A DNA stretch of 64,000 nt from Alkalidesulfovibrio alkalitolerans DSM 16529 (GCF_000422245.1 NZ_ATHI01000001.1:62001-126000), one strand, 5' to 3'; counted from the first letter of the stretch, positions 26,085-35,924 are shown. Numbers and translations are program-made. The notes: generated from the sequence alone by a model not told the origin.

Positions 26085-27840
26085 CCGGAACCTGGACCGG
26101 ATTTCGGCTTTCGCCGGGGCGTTTGCCCTTGTCGCGCTCCTTTTTTGCGCCCAGGCCCAGGCCTCGTCCTTCACCTACTTCGAGGGCACGCAGCATCCCA
26201 TCACCGTGCATACCCTGCACGGGAGCGAGCCCGGTCCCACGGTCATGGTCCAGGGCGGCATCCAGGGCGACGAGGTGGCGGGGTTTATCACCGCCCAACT
26301 GCTCACCGCCGCTCGTGTCACGCGCGGCACGTTGATCGTGGTGCCGCGCGCCAACGTGCCTTCCATCCATCACCGCGTGCGTCAGGTGAATGTGGACCTG
26401 AACCGCCGCTTCGACCGTGAGTACGACGACTTCTTCGAGGACCGGCTGGCCCGCGTTATCCGCCATCTCGTGGCCCAAAGCGACGCCTTCATCCACTTGC
26501 ACGAAGGATCGGGCTTCTACAGCCCCACCTTTGTCAACGATCTGCGCAACCCCAGACGCTGGGGTCAGAGCATCATCATCGACACCGACGTCTACGAGGA
26601 GACCGTGGACCTCTCGGGGCTGGTCCAGGGCGTGCTCGCGCGCCTCAATCCCCTTGTTCGGCCGGCCAGCTACCGCTTCGAGTTGTTCAACACCGACACC
26701 TTTTCCCTGAATTCTATTTTCGGGGCCGAAATGCGAAAGACCTTGACGTGCCATGCGCTCACGGCGCACCGCATTCCGGCCTTGGCCATCGAGGTCAGCA
26801 AGAGCATCTCCTCTCTGGACTGGAAAGTGCGCGAGCAGTTGCGCGCCACGGTCATGTTCCTGGAGCATTTCGGCGTCCACGTGGAGCCGCCGTGCATCGA
26901 GGGCATGTCCTTCGACGCCTTCGCCGCCGCCCCGCCCGAGGTGCGGGTCAACGGCCAGCGTTTCGCGCCCGGCGGGGTCATCACGGTCGAGGCAGGCGCG
27001 CCGCTTCGCGTAGAGGTCGCGACCTCAGGCGAGGACGCCCGCATGGCTCCGGTTCCCGGCCTTTTCGCCGAAGGCAGGCCCTTGGTGGATCTGACTCGCT
27101 CGCCGCATCTGCCTCTCGAACCTTTCGGCTCCTTCGAGTTGCGCAGCGATGGTGAACTGGTGGGGCGGGCCACGGCGCGCTTTGCCGGAAAAGGCCCGGA
27201 CACGGCCAAGGAGCCCGTGCTTTTCGTGCTTTGGCACAACAACCGCCTCAAGCGCCTCGCCCCCGGCCAGGTGCTGCATGCCCTGGAAGGCGACCAGCTC
27301 ATCATCGAGGGCGTGCGCGGCGGCCGCGACGAGATCGTGAACATCAAGGGCATCGTCACCCGGCCGGGCCGCAACACGGGCCAGGACGCGAACGTGGAGA
27401 TCGTGCTTGATTCAGAGATGTTCATTCCCCGTTTCCTGCTCAAGAGCGGGCCGGACAAGACGCGCATTCAGGTGGTGCGTGAGACGCCGGGCGCACGCGG
27501 CGCGGAGTTCCTGATCGAGCTTTCGCCGCGCCGGGTGGAGGCGTTGCGCCTTCTGGACCCGGCCGGGCGCACCGTTTTCGTGGCCGTGGGCGACTCCGCG
27601 CCGCTGCTCGCACAGCCTGGAACCTGGACTCTGGACGCGGCCTGGAGCAATGGCGAGCAGGACAAACTGCTGGTCATGGCGGACGGCTTGCCACTTCGTT
27701 TCGGCGAGACCTTCGTGGTCGGCCCAGGGCGGCACACGGTGCTGAACATTCGGCAGGCCACGACCTTCAAGCCCCTGGGCGAGGTGCTGCTCGCCCCGGC
27801 GAGCATGGCGGCGCGAAGCTCGCAGGACTCACGCTCCTAG
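26050..27840 (+). CDS. M99-type zinc carboxypeptidase (Csd4/Pgp1-like)
   Basis: A 596-residue exported peptidase. The GTG start at 26050 lies inside the previous gene and gives a signal peptide ending near CAQAQASS (about residue 39); no better start is seen. The metallopeptidase site reads VQGGIQGDE with Gln72 and Glu75, then LHEG with His151, and the substrate Arg region NVDLNRRFD. Gln in place of the first His is the unusual zinc ligand known from Helicobacter pylori Csd4. A catalytic Glu is likely in AIEVSK. Csd4/Pgp1 trims the tripeptide of peptidoglycan to a dipeptide. The C-terminal 300 residues look like beta domains. Confidence 0.9.
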   Translation: MKPIRFRASSPSRNLDRISAFAGAFALVALLFCAQAQASSFTYFEGTQHPITVHTLHGSEPGPTVMVQGGIQGDEVAGFITAQLLTAARVTRGTLIVVPRANVPSIHHRVRQVNVDLNRRFDREYDDFFEDRLARVIRHLVAQSDAFIHLHEGSGFYSPTFVNDLRNPRRWGQSIIIDTDVYEETVDLSGLVQGVLARLNPLVRPASYRFELFNTDTFSLNSIFGAEMRKTLTCHALTAHRIPALAIEVSKSISSLDWKVREQLRATVMFLEHFGVHVEPPCIEGMSFDAFAAAPPEVRVNGQRFAPGGVITVEAGAPLRVEVATSGEDARMAPVPGLFAEGRPLVDLTRSPHLPLEPFGSFELRSDGELVGRATARFAGKGPDTAKEPVLFVLWHNNRLKRLAPGQVLHALEGDQLIIEGVRGGRDEIVNIKGIVTRPGRNTGQDANVEIVLDSEMFIPRFLLKSGPDKTRIQVVRETPGARGAEFLIELSPRRVEALRLLDPAGRTVFVAVGDSAPLLAQPGTWTLDAAWSNGEQDKLLVMADGLPLRFGETFVVGPGRHTVLNIRQATTFKPLGEVLLAPASMAARSSQDSRS

Positions 27841-27847
27841 TGTGACG

Positions 27848-27971
27848 TCCGCAAAATACGCAAAGTCGTATTTTGCGGAGAACCGCTGCGATGCTGTCGG
27901 CATCCGTAAGACTCGCGCCGAGAGGACGCTCGCCTAACGGCTGCCGCGCGCCGAAAAACGTGGTTTTCGGC
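27848..27971. other. Hairpins after the carboxypeptidase gene
   Basis: A perfect 13-bp stem (TCCGCAAAATACG, loop CAAAGT, CGTATTTTGCGGA, 27848-27879) begins 8 bases after the stop. A second 8-bp hairpin GCCGAAAA/TTTTCGGC lies at 27950-27971. The first resembles a terminator but lacks a U-tract; its CGTATTTTGCG arms differ from module W. Both lie in the gap before the next gene. Confidence 0.6.
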
Positions 27972-28033
27972 CGCCGCGACGAATTTTCCTTCGCGAAAAC
28001 GCCAACACATCGGGCAAGGAGGAGCTGCACGCC

Positions 28034-28846
28034 ATGTTCTTCGTCAATCTGCCGCTTCGGTACTGCGCCCGGGAGCCCTTTTATCTCGACTACTTCCTGA
28101 CCCATTCCCTGTGCCCTGAGCTGGGTATCGACGCCTTTGCCTGCGACAGTCTGGACACGGCCTGGCACGAGACCATGGCGCGCACCTTCGCCTCGGCCGG
28201 GCTGGCCACGGCCGTGCACCTGCCCTTCGACGATCTTCGCCCCGCAAGCTGCGACCCGCTCATGGCCGAGGCCTCGCGCGAGCGCCTTCTGCGCGCCGTG
28301 CGCATCGCCAGGATCTACGCCCCGCGCCACATGGTGGGCCACGCTTCGTTCTCCCCGCCCGCGAGCCCCGAGCAGGCCGAACAGCAGTTCGAGGCCGCGC
28401 TGGCCACCTGGCGGCGGGTGCTCGCGGCCTGGCCGGGCCATCCGCCCCTGTACCTCGAAAACACGCACGACGCCGAACCCGAGCGGCTGGCCGGGCTCGT
28501 GGCCGCGCTGCGCGGCCTTGGCCTGGACGTGGGCGTGTGTCTGGACGTGGGGCACTGGCACAGCTTCAGCCAGGGCGTGGCGCGGCGCGACCTCTCGCGC
28601 TGGTTCGCGGCCCTTTCGCCCTTCATCGGCCACGTGCACCTGCACGACAACCGGGGCGAGGGCGATGAGCATCTGGGGCTTGGGCAGGGGAGTATCCCCT
28701 GGGGCGAGTTCTTCGATCTGGTCGAGGCGCTGCCCGCGCGGCCCACGGCCACCCTGGAGCCGCACACCAAGGACGCCCTGCGCCAAAGCGAAGCCTTCAT
28801 CGCCGAGCACTCGGTCCTCTTCGCCCGCCTCTTCAGGCCGGTGTAG
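28034..28846 (+). CDS. Xylose-isomerase-like TIM-barrel protein
   Basis: A 270-residue protein of the sugar phosphate isomerase/endonuclease IV superfamily. Metal-ligand motifs are PLYLENTHDAEPERL (Glu and His, about 139-153), VGVCLDVGHWHSF (Asp/His, about 168-180), GHVHLHDNRGEGDEHLGLGQG (His/Asp/Glu) and ATLEPH. Superfamily members are sugar isomerases, epimerases, endonuclease IV or the cobamide-remodelling phosphodiesterase CbiR, so the substrate cannot be called. An AAGGAGG ribosome site precedes the ATG. It is separated from the carboxypeptidase gene by hairpins and converges on the V-ATPase operon. Confidence 0.85.
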   Translation: MFFVNLPLRYCAREPFYLDYFLTHSLCPELGIDAFACDSLDTAWHETMARTFASAGLATAVHLPFDDLRPASCDPLMAEASRERLLRAVRIARIYAPRHMVGHASFSPPASPEQAEQQFEAALATWRRVLAAWPGHPPLYLENTHDAEPERLAGLVAALRGLGLDVGVCLDVGHWHSFSQGVARRDLSRWFAALSPFIGHVHLHDNRGEGDEHLGLGQGSIPWGEFFDLVEALPARPTATLEPHTKDALRQSEAFIAEHSVLFARLFRPV

Positions 28847-28875
28847 GCGGAAAGGGGGTTTTTCACGCCAGAGCG

Positions 28876-28911
28876 AAAAAAAACGCGAAGAAGTCCGGAT
28901 CATTCCGGACT
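28876..28911 (-). terminator. Terminator of the V-ATPase operon
   Basis: On the minus strand AGTCCGGA, loop ATGA, TCCGGACT, then TCTTCGCG and eight T. The hairpin is 28892-28911 and the T-run is 28883-28876. It lies about 50 bases after the K-subunit stop. Confidence 0.7.
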
Positions 28912-28962
28912 CCTCCGCGCCGTGGCGCCTGCGCTGGCAGTGCTCGCCGGGCTCGCGGCCCG

Positions 28963-29445
28963 CTACAGCGAGGCCTGGATGAAGACCATCACGAACAGGG
29001 CCACGGTCTCGACCACGCCAAGCGTCATCAGATAGTTGCCGAATCCCTGCCCCGTGTCGCCCAGGGCGTCGGCCGCGGCCGCGCCCGCCTTGCCTTGGTA
29101 GGCCGCCGAGGCCCCCATGGCCATGCCGCCCACGATGCCCGCCATGAGCATCGCGGGCCAGTTCACGATCACGTCCTGCCCCTGCTCCAGGGCCAGCATG
29201 GCCGCGTCGCAGATGCCGTTCATCACATTCATCAGGATCATGCCGTAGATGGTCTGGGAGAGCGGCGCGCCGATGAAGGCGATGAGGATGAAGGGCGCGG
29301 CCTTGTTCTGCATGTAGGCCTTTTTCCAGGCCCCGATGGCGGCCATGCCCGCCGTGCCGATGCCGATGGCCGAGCCCAGCGCCGCGAAACCGAGCGCCGC
29401 AGGCGCTCCCGCCTTGGCCAGGGCGATCATGGTCAACGTGTCCAT
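28963..29445 (-). CDS. atpK: V/A-type ATPase subunit K (proteolipid, rotor ring)
   Basis: A 160-residue double-hairpin proteolipid with four membrane helices forming the ion-carrying ring. The conserved PLSQTIYG segment holds Ser63, Gln64 and Tyr67; Gln117 lies in YQGKAG and Glu146 in GVVETVALF. These match the Na+-site residues of Enterococcus hirae NtpK (Thr64, Gln65, Tyr68, Gln110, Glu139), so the enzyme may pump or use Na+ rather than H+ (inference). It is the last gene of the operon, and AAGGAG precedes the start. Confidence 0.95.
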   Translation of the reverse strand: MDTLTMIALAKAGAPAALGFAALGSAIGIGTAGMAAIGAWKKAYMQNKAAPFILIAFIGAPLSQTIYGMILMNVMNGICDAAMLALEQGQDVIVNWPAMLMAGIVGGMAMGASAAYQGKAGAAAADALGDTGQGFGNYLMTLGVVETVALFVMVFIQASL

Positions 29446-29524
29446 GTGCGTCTCCTTGTCTGCTGCGATCCGAAATCGTATGGCCGGTCCGGGCGTCCGG
29501 AACCGCCGGTCGGGACTCCCGCGT

Positions 29525-31327
29525 TCATGCCTCGTCCTCGTCCATTTCCCGCCGCCTGAACGGTGAGTACTTGCGGCCCTTCCACTGCAATCCCAGGTGG
29601 GTGGCGAACTCCAGGGTGTTCAGCCGCACCCCGTGCACCAAAACACCCATCATGGCCAAAAGGATGTTCAGGGTGTGGCCCAGAAAAAGGATCAGCGCCG
29701 CCGCAAGGCCCGTGAACAACCCCTGCGCGGTTTCGGCGGCCATGGCGTTGAAGGCCGAGGCCACGGCCAGGGTGGCCGCGCCCACCGCGAACAGCCGCAC
29801 GTAGGAGACCACGTCCACGAAGTTGCCGATCAGGTTCAGCGGGAACATGACGTGGCCGATCCAGTCTTCCTTCAGCCGTTTCACCGGGGTCATGAAGAGC
29901 ACGATCAGGGCCGCGCCCACGGCCAGCACGTAGAGCAGCGGCGAGGGGAAGTCGTGCAGCAGCACGAAGGCCCTGGCCGCGTAGAACATCACCCAGGTGG
30001 TGCAAATCCAGCCTATCTGGGCCAGAAAGCGCGGGTCCGGGAAGAAGCGGATGACGTTCCACAAATGGGCGATGGTCAGGTGCGTTGCCCCGATAAAGAA
30101 ACACAGGAGCATGATGTTCTGCTCTGCACCTTCGCTGGTCAGCCAGTCCACGCGAAGGTCCGCGAGCGGCCCAGGCAATCGTGCAATGCCGAACCACGTG
30201 CCGGTCAAGGCTCCCCAGGCGATGGTGCAAAGGCTCATCACCCAAAGCAGCGGGAACAAACCCTGCGGAACCTTGAGCGGCAACTTTCGAGCCGCCAGCA
30301 GCAGGCCCGTGAAGAGCAGGCCGTATCCGGCGTCGCCCACGAGCATAGCGAAGAAAAGGCTCAGGAAAAGCAGGAAGATGGGCGAGAAGTCGGTCTCCCG
30401 GTAGCCGGGCAGCACGCCGATCATGTCCATGACCGTGTGGATGGGCCTGACCCAGCGCGGGTTCTCGATCAGGGTCGGCGGTTCGTCGTGCGGCCCTGGT
30501 TCGCTCACGAGCAGGCCGAAGGAGAATGCCTCGGCCGCCGCCCGTATCTGAGCCTCGTTCCTGGCCGGGAACCAGCCCGTGAGCACGGCCAGTTCCTGGC
30601 CCGCGTCCGCAAGGTCCATGCCCTGGCGGATTTCCAGGTAGCGGACCTTCTCGAAGGCCGAGTGGACCACATCCGCCAGGCGTGGCTTGTCGCCCGAGCG
30701 TTCGGCCAACCGCAGGGCGTTTCGCTCCAGGGCGTCGCGCACCCAAGCGATGCGAAACCTGACCGCCGAGAGCGACTGTTTGGGCAGGCGCACCTCCGTG
30801 GCCTGGCCAAGCGTATCCTCGGACGGCTCGGTCCGCCCGACGAGCGCGAAGTGGATACGGTCGCGGTCACGCGAGAGTTCGAGCGTGATGAAATCCTCGA
30901 TGCGCGGCAGACCTCGACGAAGCGGCGTGTGGAAGCAGCGGACGTGGATGCCCTTGGCTGCGAGTTCGGCCACGACTTGGGGGTCGAAATCGCCAAGCGG
31001 CGCGATACGCTTCTCCTCCTGGACGAGACCGGCCAACTCGTCGCGCAGATCGTCGGCCTCGTGCACCAGCCTCCAGACGTGCTCGATGACCTCCTCGATG
31101 GGGTCCTCCGAGACCCTGGCCTGCACACCCTCGGGCAGCACGTCAGGCAGGGCGTCGAGCGCGGTGCGCAGGTACGTCAGCCGTTGCTTGGCCTCGTCCA
31201 GGCCGTCGCCAACGGGCTGGCGCAACTGCTCCACGTGCACCAGCCCAAGGCCGCGCAGGCCGAAGAGCACCGCGTCGCGGTCCGCCGCGCGGCACAAAAG
31301 GGTCAGCTTGCGCATGCCGACGATCAT
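29525..31327 (-). CDS. atpI: V/A-type ATPase subunit I (membrane stator)
   Basis: A 600-residue subunit of the membrane sector. The N-terminal half (about 1-330) is a soluble coiled arm (MRKLTLLCRAADRDAVL... onwards) and the C-terminal half has about seven membrane segments. The half-channel Arg typical of this subunit should lie in the penultimate helices (VDVVSYVRLFAVGAATLAVA, with SYVRL). It overlaps the D gene by ATGA and ends 79 bases before K. Length is normal for bacterial AtpI. Confidence 0.95.
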   Translation of the reverse strand: MIVGMRKLTLLCRAADRDAVLFGLRGLGLVHVEQLRQPVGDGLDEAKQRLTYLRTALDALPDVLPEGVQARVSEDPIEEVIEHVWRLVHEADDLRDELAGLVQEEKRIAPLGDFDPQVVAELAAKGIHVRCFHTPLRRGLPRIEDFITLELSRDRDRIHFALVGRTEPSEDTLGQATEVRLPKQSLSAVRFRIAWVRDALERNALRLAERSGDKPRLADVVHSAFEKVRYLEIRQGMDLADAGQELAVLTGWFPARNEAQIRAAAEAFSFGLLVSEPGPHDEPPTLIENPRWVRPIHTVMDMIGVLPGYRETDFSPIFLLFLSLFFAMLVGDAGYGLLFTGLLLAARKLPLKVPQGLFPLLWVMSLCTIAWGALTGTWFGIARLPGPLADLRVDWLTSEGAEQNIMLLCFFIGATHLTIAHLWNVIRFFPDPRFLAQIGWICTTWVMFYAARAFVLLHDFPSPLLYVLAVGAALIVLFMTPVKRLKEDWIGHVMFPLNLIGNFVDVVSYVRLFAVGAATLAVASAFNAMAAETAQGLFTGLAAALILFLGHTLNILLAMMGVLVHGVRLNTLEFATHLGLQWKGRKYSPFRRREMDEDEA

Positions 31328-31929
31328 AGCTGCGCCTCCCGCTCGCGCGTCTTGGTCTTGGCGATCTTGGCCCGAGCCACGGCCGCCGTCTGCTCGTCGC
31401 CCAGAAATATCTGGATGCGCCGGATGTTCTCCCGACTTTCGGGAATCTTGACCTTCTCGAAGAGGTTCACGCGCTGCGTGGTGGTGCGCAATTCCTCGGC
31501 CAATCGCAGGTGTTGCTCGCGCACCACCTCGCGCTCCACGCGCAGCCGGATCAGGCGGCGCAGCATGCGCACGCCCTCGTCGGTCCAGGCCGGGGTCTCG
31601 CGCGGGTCGGGCATCCTGGCCGGGAACCTGAGCTCTTCCAGCACGGGGATGCTCACACCCACCACGTTCCCCCGAGATATCACGAGTCCGTCCAGGGCGA
31701 CATATGGCGAGAAATCGAACGGCTCGGCAAAGAGCTTGATCCAGGCCGCCATTTCGGCTCGCGTTCGGTCCTCCTCCTGCTTTTTCTCCTTGAGCTCGTG
31801 CGCAAGCCGCCGCACCTCGAGCTGCAACGACTGCTTCTTGAGCTGCAGCGTGGGCAGAAAACGACGATACCGCGCCAGCGCGTCGCGCTGCGTCTTCAGC
31901 TCGTTCTTGGTCAGTTTGATCTTCGCCAT
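31324..31929 (-). CDS. atpD: V/A-type ATPase subunit D (central stalk)
   Basis: A 201-residue, mostly helical protein forming the rotary shaft that links the A/B head to the membrane ring. It begins MAKIKLTKNELKTQRDALAR and contains two long helices with the antiparallel coiled-coil pattern of subunit D. It follows a 149-base gap after B that contains a long hairpin (31970-32019), and overlaps subunit I. No AtpF-like gene is found next to it, as in Chlamydia-type operons. Confidence 0.93.
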   Translation of the reverse strand: MAKIKLTKNELKTQRDALARYRRFLPTLQLKKQSLQLEVRRLAHELKEKKQEEDRTRAEMAAWIKLFAEPFDFSPYVALDGLVISRGNVVGVSIPVLEELRFPARMPDPRETPAWTDEGVRMLRRLIRLRVEREVVREQHLRLAEELRTTTQRVNLFEKVKIPESRENIRRIQIFLGDEQTAAVARAKIAKTKTREREAQL

Positions 31930-31969
31930 GGCCGTCGTGCTTTTCCTGTCGGAGGAGGGAGGGATGCTT

Positions 31970-32019
31970 CCGGGGAGAGGGAAACCCCCTTGTGCAAAAG
32001 GGGTTTCCCCTCTCCCCGG
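31970..32019 (-). promoter_or_regulatory. Long hairpin between atpB and atpD
   Basis: CCGGGGAGAGGGAAACCCCC (31970-31989), loop of 10, and GGGGTTTCCCCTCTCCCCGG (32000-32019): 19 paired bases with one bulged G. It lies in the only large gap inside the operon. No U-tract follows in transcription direction, so RNA processing or protection of the upstream mRNA is more likely than termination. Confidence 0.7.
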
Positions 32020-32078
32020 ACCCCTCTCCCTTTCCTCAAAATCTTTTGGCTTGGGTTCGGTGTCTGTCTACAGCCCCG

Positions 32079-33629
32079 TCATGGTTTGGAGTCTTTCTCT
32101 CCTTGGATGTTCTCGCTTTTGGGGTGTGCGTCGGGTCGCTCTTCGGAGTCCCCGGAGGAGGCCGCTTCATCGTCAGCGCCGGATTTTTTTCGCGGCTCGG
32201 GCGCGTCGTCGGCCTCGTCCCTGGGCTCGGGCTTGGTTTTGGCTGCATCCGAAGAGGGTGTTCTCTTGCCACCGTCCTCGGAGTCGGGTTCGGGAGAGTC
32301 CTTGGAATCGACCTCGGAAGACTCCTTGGCGTCCTTTTTTGACGGCCAGTATTCGCGGATCAGCGCGGACTGGATGCCCGTCTCCTCCGGCGTGAAGCAG
32401 TCCGCCAGGATGGCCCAGCCCAGGTCCAGGGCTTTTTCCAGCGGCAGGTTCACCGAGAGGTCCATCATCTCGTTCTCGAAGCGTTTGCCGTACTTGAGCA
32501 GCTTCTTGTCCCAGCCGCTCATGCGAAAGCCCATGGCCTGCTTTTCCAGCGTTTCCCGGTAGGAGGCGAAAAGCTGAATCATGGTGTTCATGATCGTGCG
32601 GTGGTCCGGGCGCGTCTTGCCGTTGACCTGCTGCTTGAGGCGCGAGAGCGAGCCGAAGGGCTCGATGCGCCCGCCGCGCAGGTAGAACTGGCCCTCGGTG
32701 ATGTAGCCCGTGTTGTCCGGCACGGGGTGGGTCACGTCGTCGCCGGGCATGGAGGTCACGGCCAGGACCGTGATGGAGCCCGCGCCGTCGAAATCCACGG
32801 CCTTTTCGTAGCGCGCCGCGAGCTGCGAGTAGAGATCGCCCGGATAGCCTCGGTTGGAGGGGATCTGCTCCATGGTGATGGCGATCTCCTTCATGGCGTC
32901 CGCGAAGTTGGTCATGTCCGTGAGCAGCACCAGCACCCGCTTGCCGTCCAGGGCGAACTGCTCGGCCACGGCCAGCGAGACGTCGGGCACGAGCAGCGCC
33001 TCGACCGTGGGCTCGGCCGCGGTGTGGATGTAGAGCACCGAGCGCGAGAGTGCGCCGTGCTCCTCCAGGTGGTCGCGGAAGAAAAGGTAGTCGTCGTGCT
33101 TGAGCCCCATGCCGCCCAGAACGATGATGTCCACCTCGGCCTGCAGCGCGATGCGCGCCAGGAGCGGGTTGTAGGGCTCGCCCGCGGAGGAGAAGATGGG
33201 CAGTTTCTGCGACTCCACCAGGGTGTTGAAGATGTCGATCATGGGGATGCCCGTGCGCACCATGTGGCGCGGGATCACGCGGCGGATGGGGTTCACCGGC
33301 GGGCCGCCGATGGGAACGGGGTTGTCGCGGATCTCGGGGCCACGGTCGCGCGGGCGGCCCGCGCCGTCGAATATCCGTCCCAGAAGGTGCTCGGAGAAGG
33401 GGATTTCCATGCCCCTGCCCAGAAAGCGCACCTGGGCGTCAGTGGCGATGCCTCGGCTGCCCGCGAAGACTTGCAGGAATACGCGGTCGCCCTCCAGACG
33501 GATGACCTGGGCCAGCGAGGTGCCGCGCGTGGAGGTCACGGACGCGAGTTCCCCGTAGGCCGCGTCCGTGGCCGTGAGAATGATGACGTTGCCCGCGATG
33601 TTGTCGATGCGGTGGTAGACCTTACGCAT
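32079..33629 (-). CDS. atpB: V/A-type ATPase subunit B with acidic C-terminal tail
   Basis: The 516-residue non-catalytic head subunit. The first 429 residues cover the family ([58 protein letters not shown]); Walker A is absent as expected. Residues 430-516 form an extra tail of Ser, Asp, Glu, Lys and Pro with no hydrophobic core, so probably disordered. This tail is not part of the usual subunit. The start overlaps the end of subunit A by 8 bases. Confidence 0.95.
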   Translation of the reverse strand: MRKVYHRIDNIAGNVIILTATDAAYGELASVTSTRGTSLAQVIRLEGDRVFLQVFAGSRGIATDAQVRFLGRGMEIPFSEHLLGRIFDGAGRPRDRGPEIRDNPVPIGGPPVNPIRRVIPRHMVRTGIPMIDIFNTLVESQKLPIFSSAGEPYNPLLARIALQAEVDIIVLGGMGLKHDDYLFFRDHLEEHGALSRSVLYIHTAAEPTVEALLVPDVSLAVAEQFALDGKRVLVLLTDMTNFADAMKEIAITMEQIPSNRGYPGDLYSQLAARYEKAVDFDGAGSITVLAVTSMPGDDVTHPVPDNTGYITEGQFYLRGGRIEPFGSLSRLKQQVNGKTRPDHRTIMNTMIQLFASYRETLEKQAMGFRMSGWDKKLLKYGKRFENEMMDLSVNLPLEKALDLGWAILADCFTPEETGIQSALIREYWPSKKDAKESSEVDSKDSPEPDSEDGGKRTPSSDAAKTKPEPRDEADDAPEPRKKSGADDEAASSGDSEERPDAHPKSENIQGEKDSKP

Positions 33630-35355
33630 AGCGGGCCGCCTCCGAGACCATGCCCCGCACCTTCGATTCGAGTTCCGCGAATTCGTCCGTGTCCATGGCC
33701 GCGCGGTTCCAGTCGCGCGTGGCCTGGATCAGGCGCTGGAAAAAGGCCCGCGCCTCGTTCTTGTCGGAAAAGTCCATCTCCGTCTCCAGGATGTCGTGAA
33801 GCCGGGCGAAGACGTGGCGCTGCCGGTCGGCCGAGGTCGCGCCGTCCACCTCGTCGAAGGCGTCCTGCTGCAGATAGACCGCGTCGAGATATTCGCCCTT
33901 GAGGTGGATCACGAAATCTTCCATGGAGGTGCCTTCCTCGCCCACGACCTTCATCATCTGGGCCACCTCGGCGCTTTGCCGTAAAAGTCGTTCGGCCAGG
34001 GCCACCTGTTCGCGCGGCACCACGGGGTCGTACTTGGACCACGAGTCCAGGGGGTCCACGGCCGGGTAGCGCCGTGCGTCCGAACGGACGCGCGAGAGCC
34101 CATGGAACGCGCCCACGACCTTCAGCGTGGCCTGGGTCACGGGCTCCTCGAAGTTGCCGCCCGCCGGGCTCACCGTGCCGCCGATGGTCACCGAGCCGGT
34201 GGAGCCGTTGTGCAGGCGCACGATGCCGCCGCGCTCGTAGAAGCTCGCGATGACCGACTCCAGGTAGGCCGGGAAGGCCTCCTCGCCGGGGATTTCTTCA
34301 AGACGGCCCGACATCTCGCGCAGCGCCTGGGCCCAGCGCGAGGTGGAATCCGCCAGGAGCAGCACATTCAGGCCCATTTGGCGGTAGTACTCGGCGATGG
34401 TCACGGCCGTGTAGACGCTCGCCTCGCGCGCGGCCACGGGCATGGACGAGGTGTTGCAGATGATGCAGGTGCGCTCCATGAGGCTCTTGCCCGTGCGCGG
34501 GTCCGTGAGCTTGGGGAATTCGCGGATGGTCTCCACGACCTCGCCCGCGCGTTCACCGCAAGCACAGATGACGACCACGTCCACGTCGGCGTGGCGCGAG
34601 GTGATCTGCTGCAAAACGGTCTTGCCCGCGCCGAAGGGGCCGGGCGTGCAGTAGACGCCGCCCACGGCCACGGGGCAGATGGTGTCGATGATGCGCACCT
34701 TGGTGACCAGCGGCTTCTTGGGACGCAACCGCTCGACGTAGGCCTTGATGGGAATCTTCACCGGCCAGTGCTGCATCATGGTCACTTCGCGCTCGTTGCC
34801 CTTGGCGTCGGTCAAAAGGGCGATGCGCTCGGTCACGTTGTATGCTCCCTCGGGAGCGATCTCCTTGACCGTCCATTGTCCGGCCAGGCCGAAGGGAACC
34901 ATGATGCGGTGCTCGAAGATGCCTTCCGGCACGTGGCCCAGGAAGTGCCCGGCTGCCACCTCGTCGCCTTCCTTGACAGAAGGCGTGAAATCCCACTCGC
35001 GCTTCATGTCCAAAGCGTCGAGATACAGGCCGCGTTTGAGGAAGAAGCCCGACTGCTCGGCCAACTCGGCCAGCGGGTTCTGCAGTCCGTCGTAGACGCG
35101 GGTCAAAAGGCCGGGGCCAAGCTGCACCGAGAGCAGTTCGCCGCTGAAATGGACGCGGTCGCCGATCCTGAGCCCCTTGGTGTCTTCGAAGACCTGCAGA
35201 TCGGCGTAGCGGCCGCGCACCCGGATGACCTCGGCTTTCAGGCGTTCTTCGCCGACCTCGGCATAGGCCATCTCGTTCTGGAAGACCGGGTGGCTGAACT
35301 CCACGGTCAGGAGATTGCCGTTGACGCCCATCACCCGCCCAACATTCTCGCTCAT
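33622..35355 (-). CDS. atpA: V/A-type ATPase subunit A (catalytic)
   Basis: The 577-residue catalytic subunit. Walker A is [17 protein letters not shown] (about 225-241), with the A-subunit insertion before it. Walker B-like [28 protein letters not shown] follows. [11 protein letters not shown] segment also matches the family. The subunit hydrolyses or makes ATP depending on the ion gradient. It overlaps the DUF2764 gene by ATGA. Confidence 0.97.
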   Translation of the reverse strand: MSENVGRVMGVNGNLLTVEFSHPVFQNEMAYAEVGEERLKAEVIRVRGRYADLQVFEDTKGLRIGDRVHFSGELLSVQLGPGLLTRVYDGLQNPLAELAEQSGFFLKRGLYLDALDMKREWDFTPSVKEGDEVAAGHFLGHVPEGIFEHRIMVPFGLAGQWTVKEIAPEGAYNVTERIALLTDAKGNEREVTMMQHWPVKIPIKAYVERLRPKKPLVTKVRIIDTICPVAVGGVYCTPGPFGAGKTVLQQITSRHADVDVVVICACGERAGEVVETIREFPKLTDPRTGKSLMERTCIICNTSSMPVAAREASVYTAVTIAEYYRQMGLNVLLLADSTSRWAQALREMSGRLEEIPGEEAFPAYLESVIASFYERGGIVRLHNGSTGSVTIGGTVSPAGGNFEEPVTQATLKVVGAFHGLSRVRSDARRYPAVDPLDSWSKYDPVVPREQVALAERLLRQSAEVAQMMKVVGEEGTSMEDFVIHLKGEYLDAVYLQQDAFDEVDGATSADRQRHVFARLHDILETEMDFSDKNEARAFFQRLIQATRDWNRAAMDTDEFAELESKVRGMVSEAARYA

Positions 35356-35924
35356 GCGTCCGTCCTCGTTTCGTGCGTGGCGAAGGCATCGTGCGCCCGG
35401 GTCGTCTCGCCCGCAGTGTCCACGAATTCTTCGACCCGTGAAAAGCCTTCCTCTTCGCGCATGGCAGCCCAGCGTTCCAGGATGGAGAGCCTGACCGCAT
35501 AGGCCAGGATCTGCTTGAAGGCGAAGGGAGCAAGCCGCGTCAGTTCATCGAGCACGAGCCAGCGCACGCGGTCGATCTCAAGCTCCGTCTCCAGCGGCGT
35601 TTCCATTTCAAAGGCCGCCTCCACCCGCTGGCCTGCGTATCCGGCCACCACGCCCGCCTCCTGGAGACAATCCTCGCCCAGACGGCAGGCGCGGGCGATG
35701 CGCCCTTTGACCACGGCCAGTTCGATGCCCTTGGACGCCTCGCGCCACTCGTCCACGAAAGCGTCGCTTCCGCCGTCCCGGCCGTCGAGCACGAGGGCGA
35801 GATCGCGTTCCTCCTCGGGAGTGAGCACGCCGTGCACCATGGAACGGAAGCGATCGAGCGTGAAGGGCGGCTTCTCGCCGAAGGTGAGCGTCGGCAACGA
35901 GGCCACGAGGTAGTAATGGTTCAC
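35352..35924 (-). CDS. DUF2764 subunit of V/A-type ATPase
   Basis: A 190-residue protein starting MNHYYLVASLPTLTFGEKPPF, the DUF2764 hallmark. This family occurs between E and A in bacterial V-ATPase operons of Chlamydia, spirochaetes and Bacteroidetes and is thought to stand in for subunit C, the collar that connects the central stalk with the ring. It overlaps both neighbours by ATGA. Its role as C substitute is from family context, not proved. Confidence 0.9.
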   Translation of the reverse strand: MNHYYLVASLPTLTFGEKPPFTLDRFRSMVHGVLTPEEERDLALVLDGRDGGSDAFVDEWREASKGIELAVVKGRIARACRLGEDCLQEAGVVAGYAGQRVEAAFEMETPLETELEIDRVRWLVLDELTRLAPFAFKQILAYAVRLSILERWAAMREEEGFSRVEEFVDTAGETTRAHDAFATHETRTDA

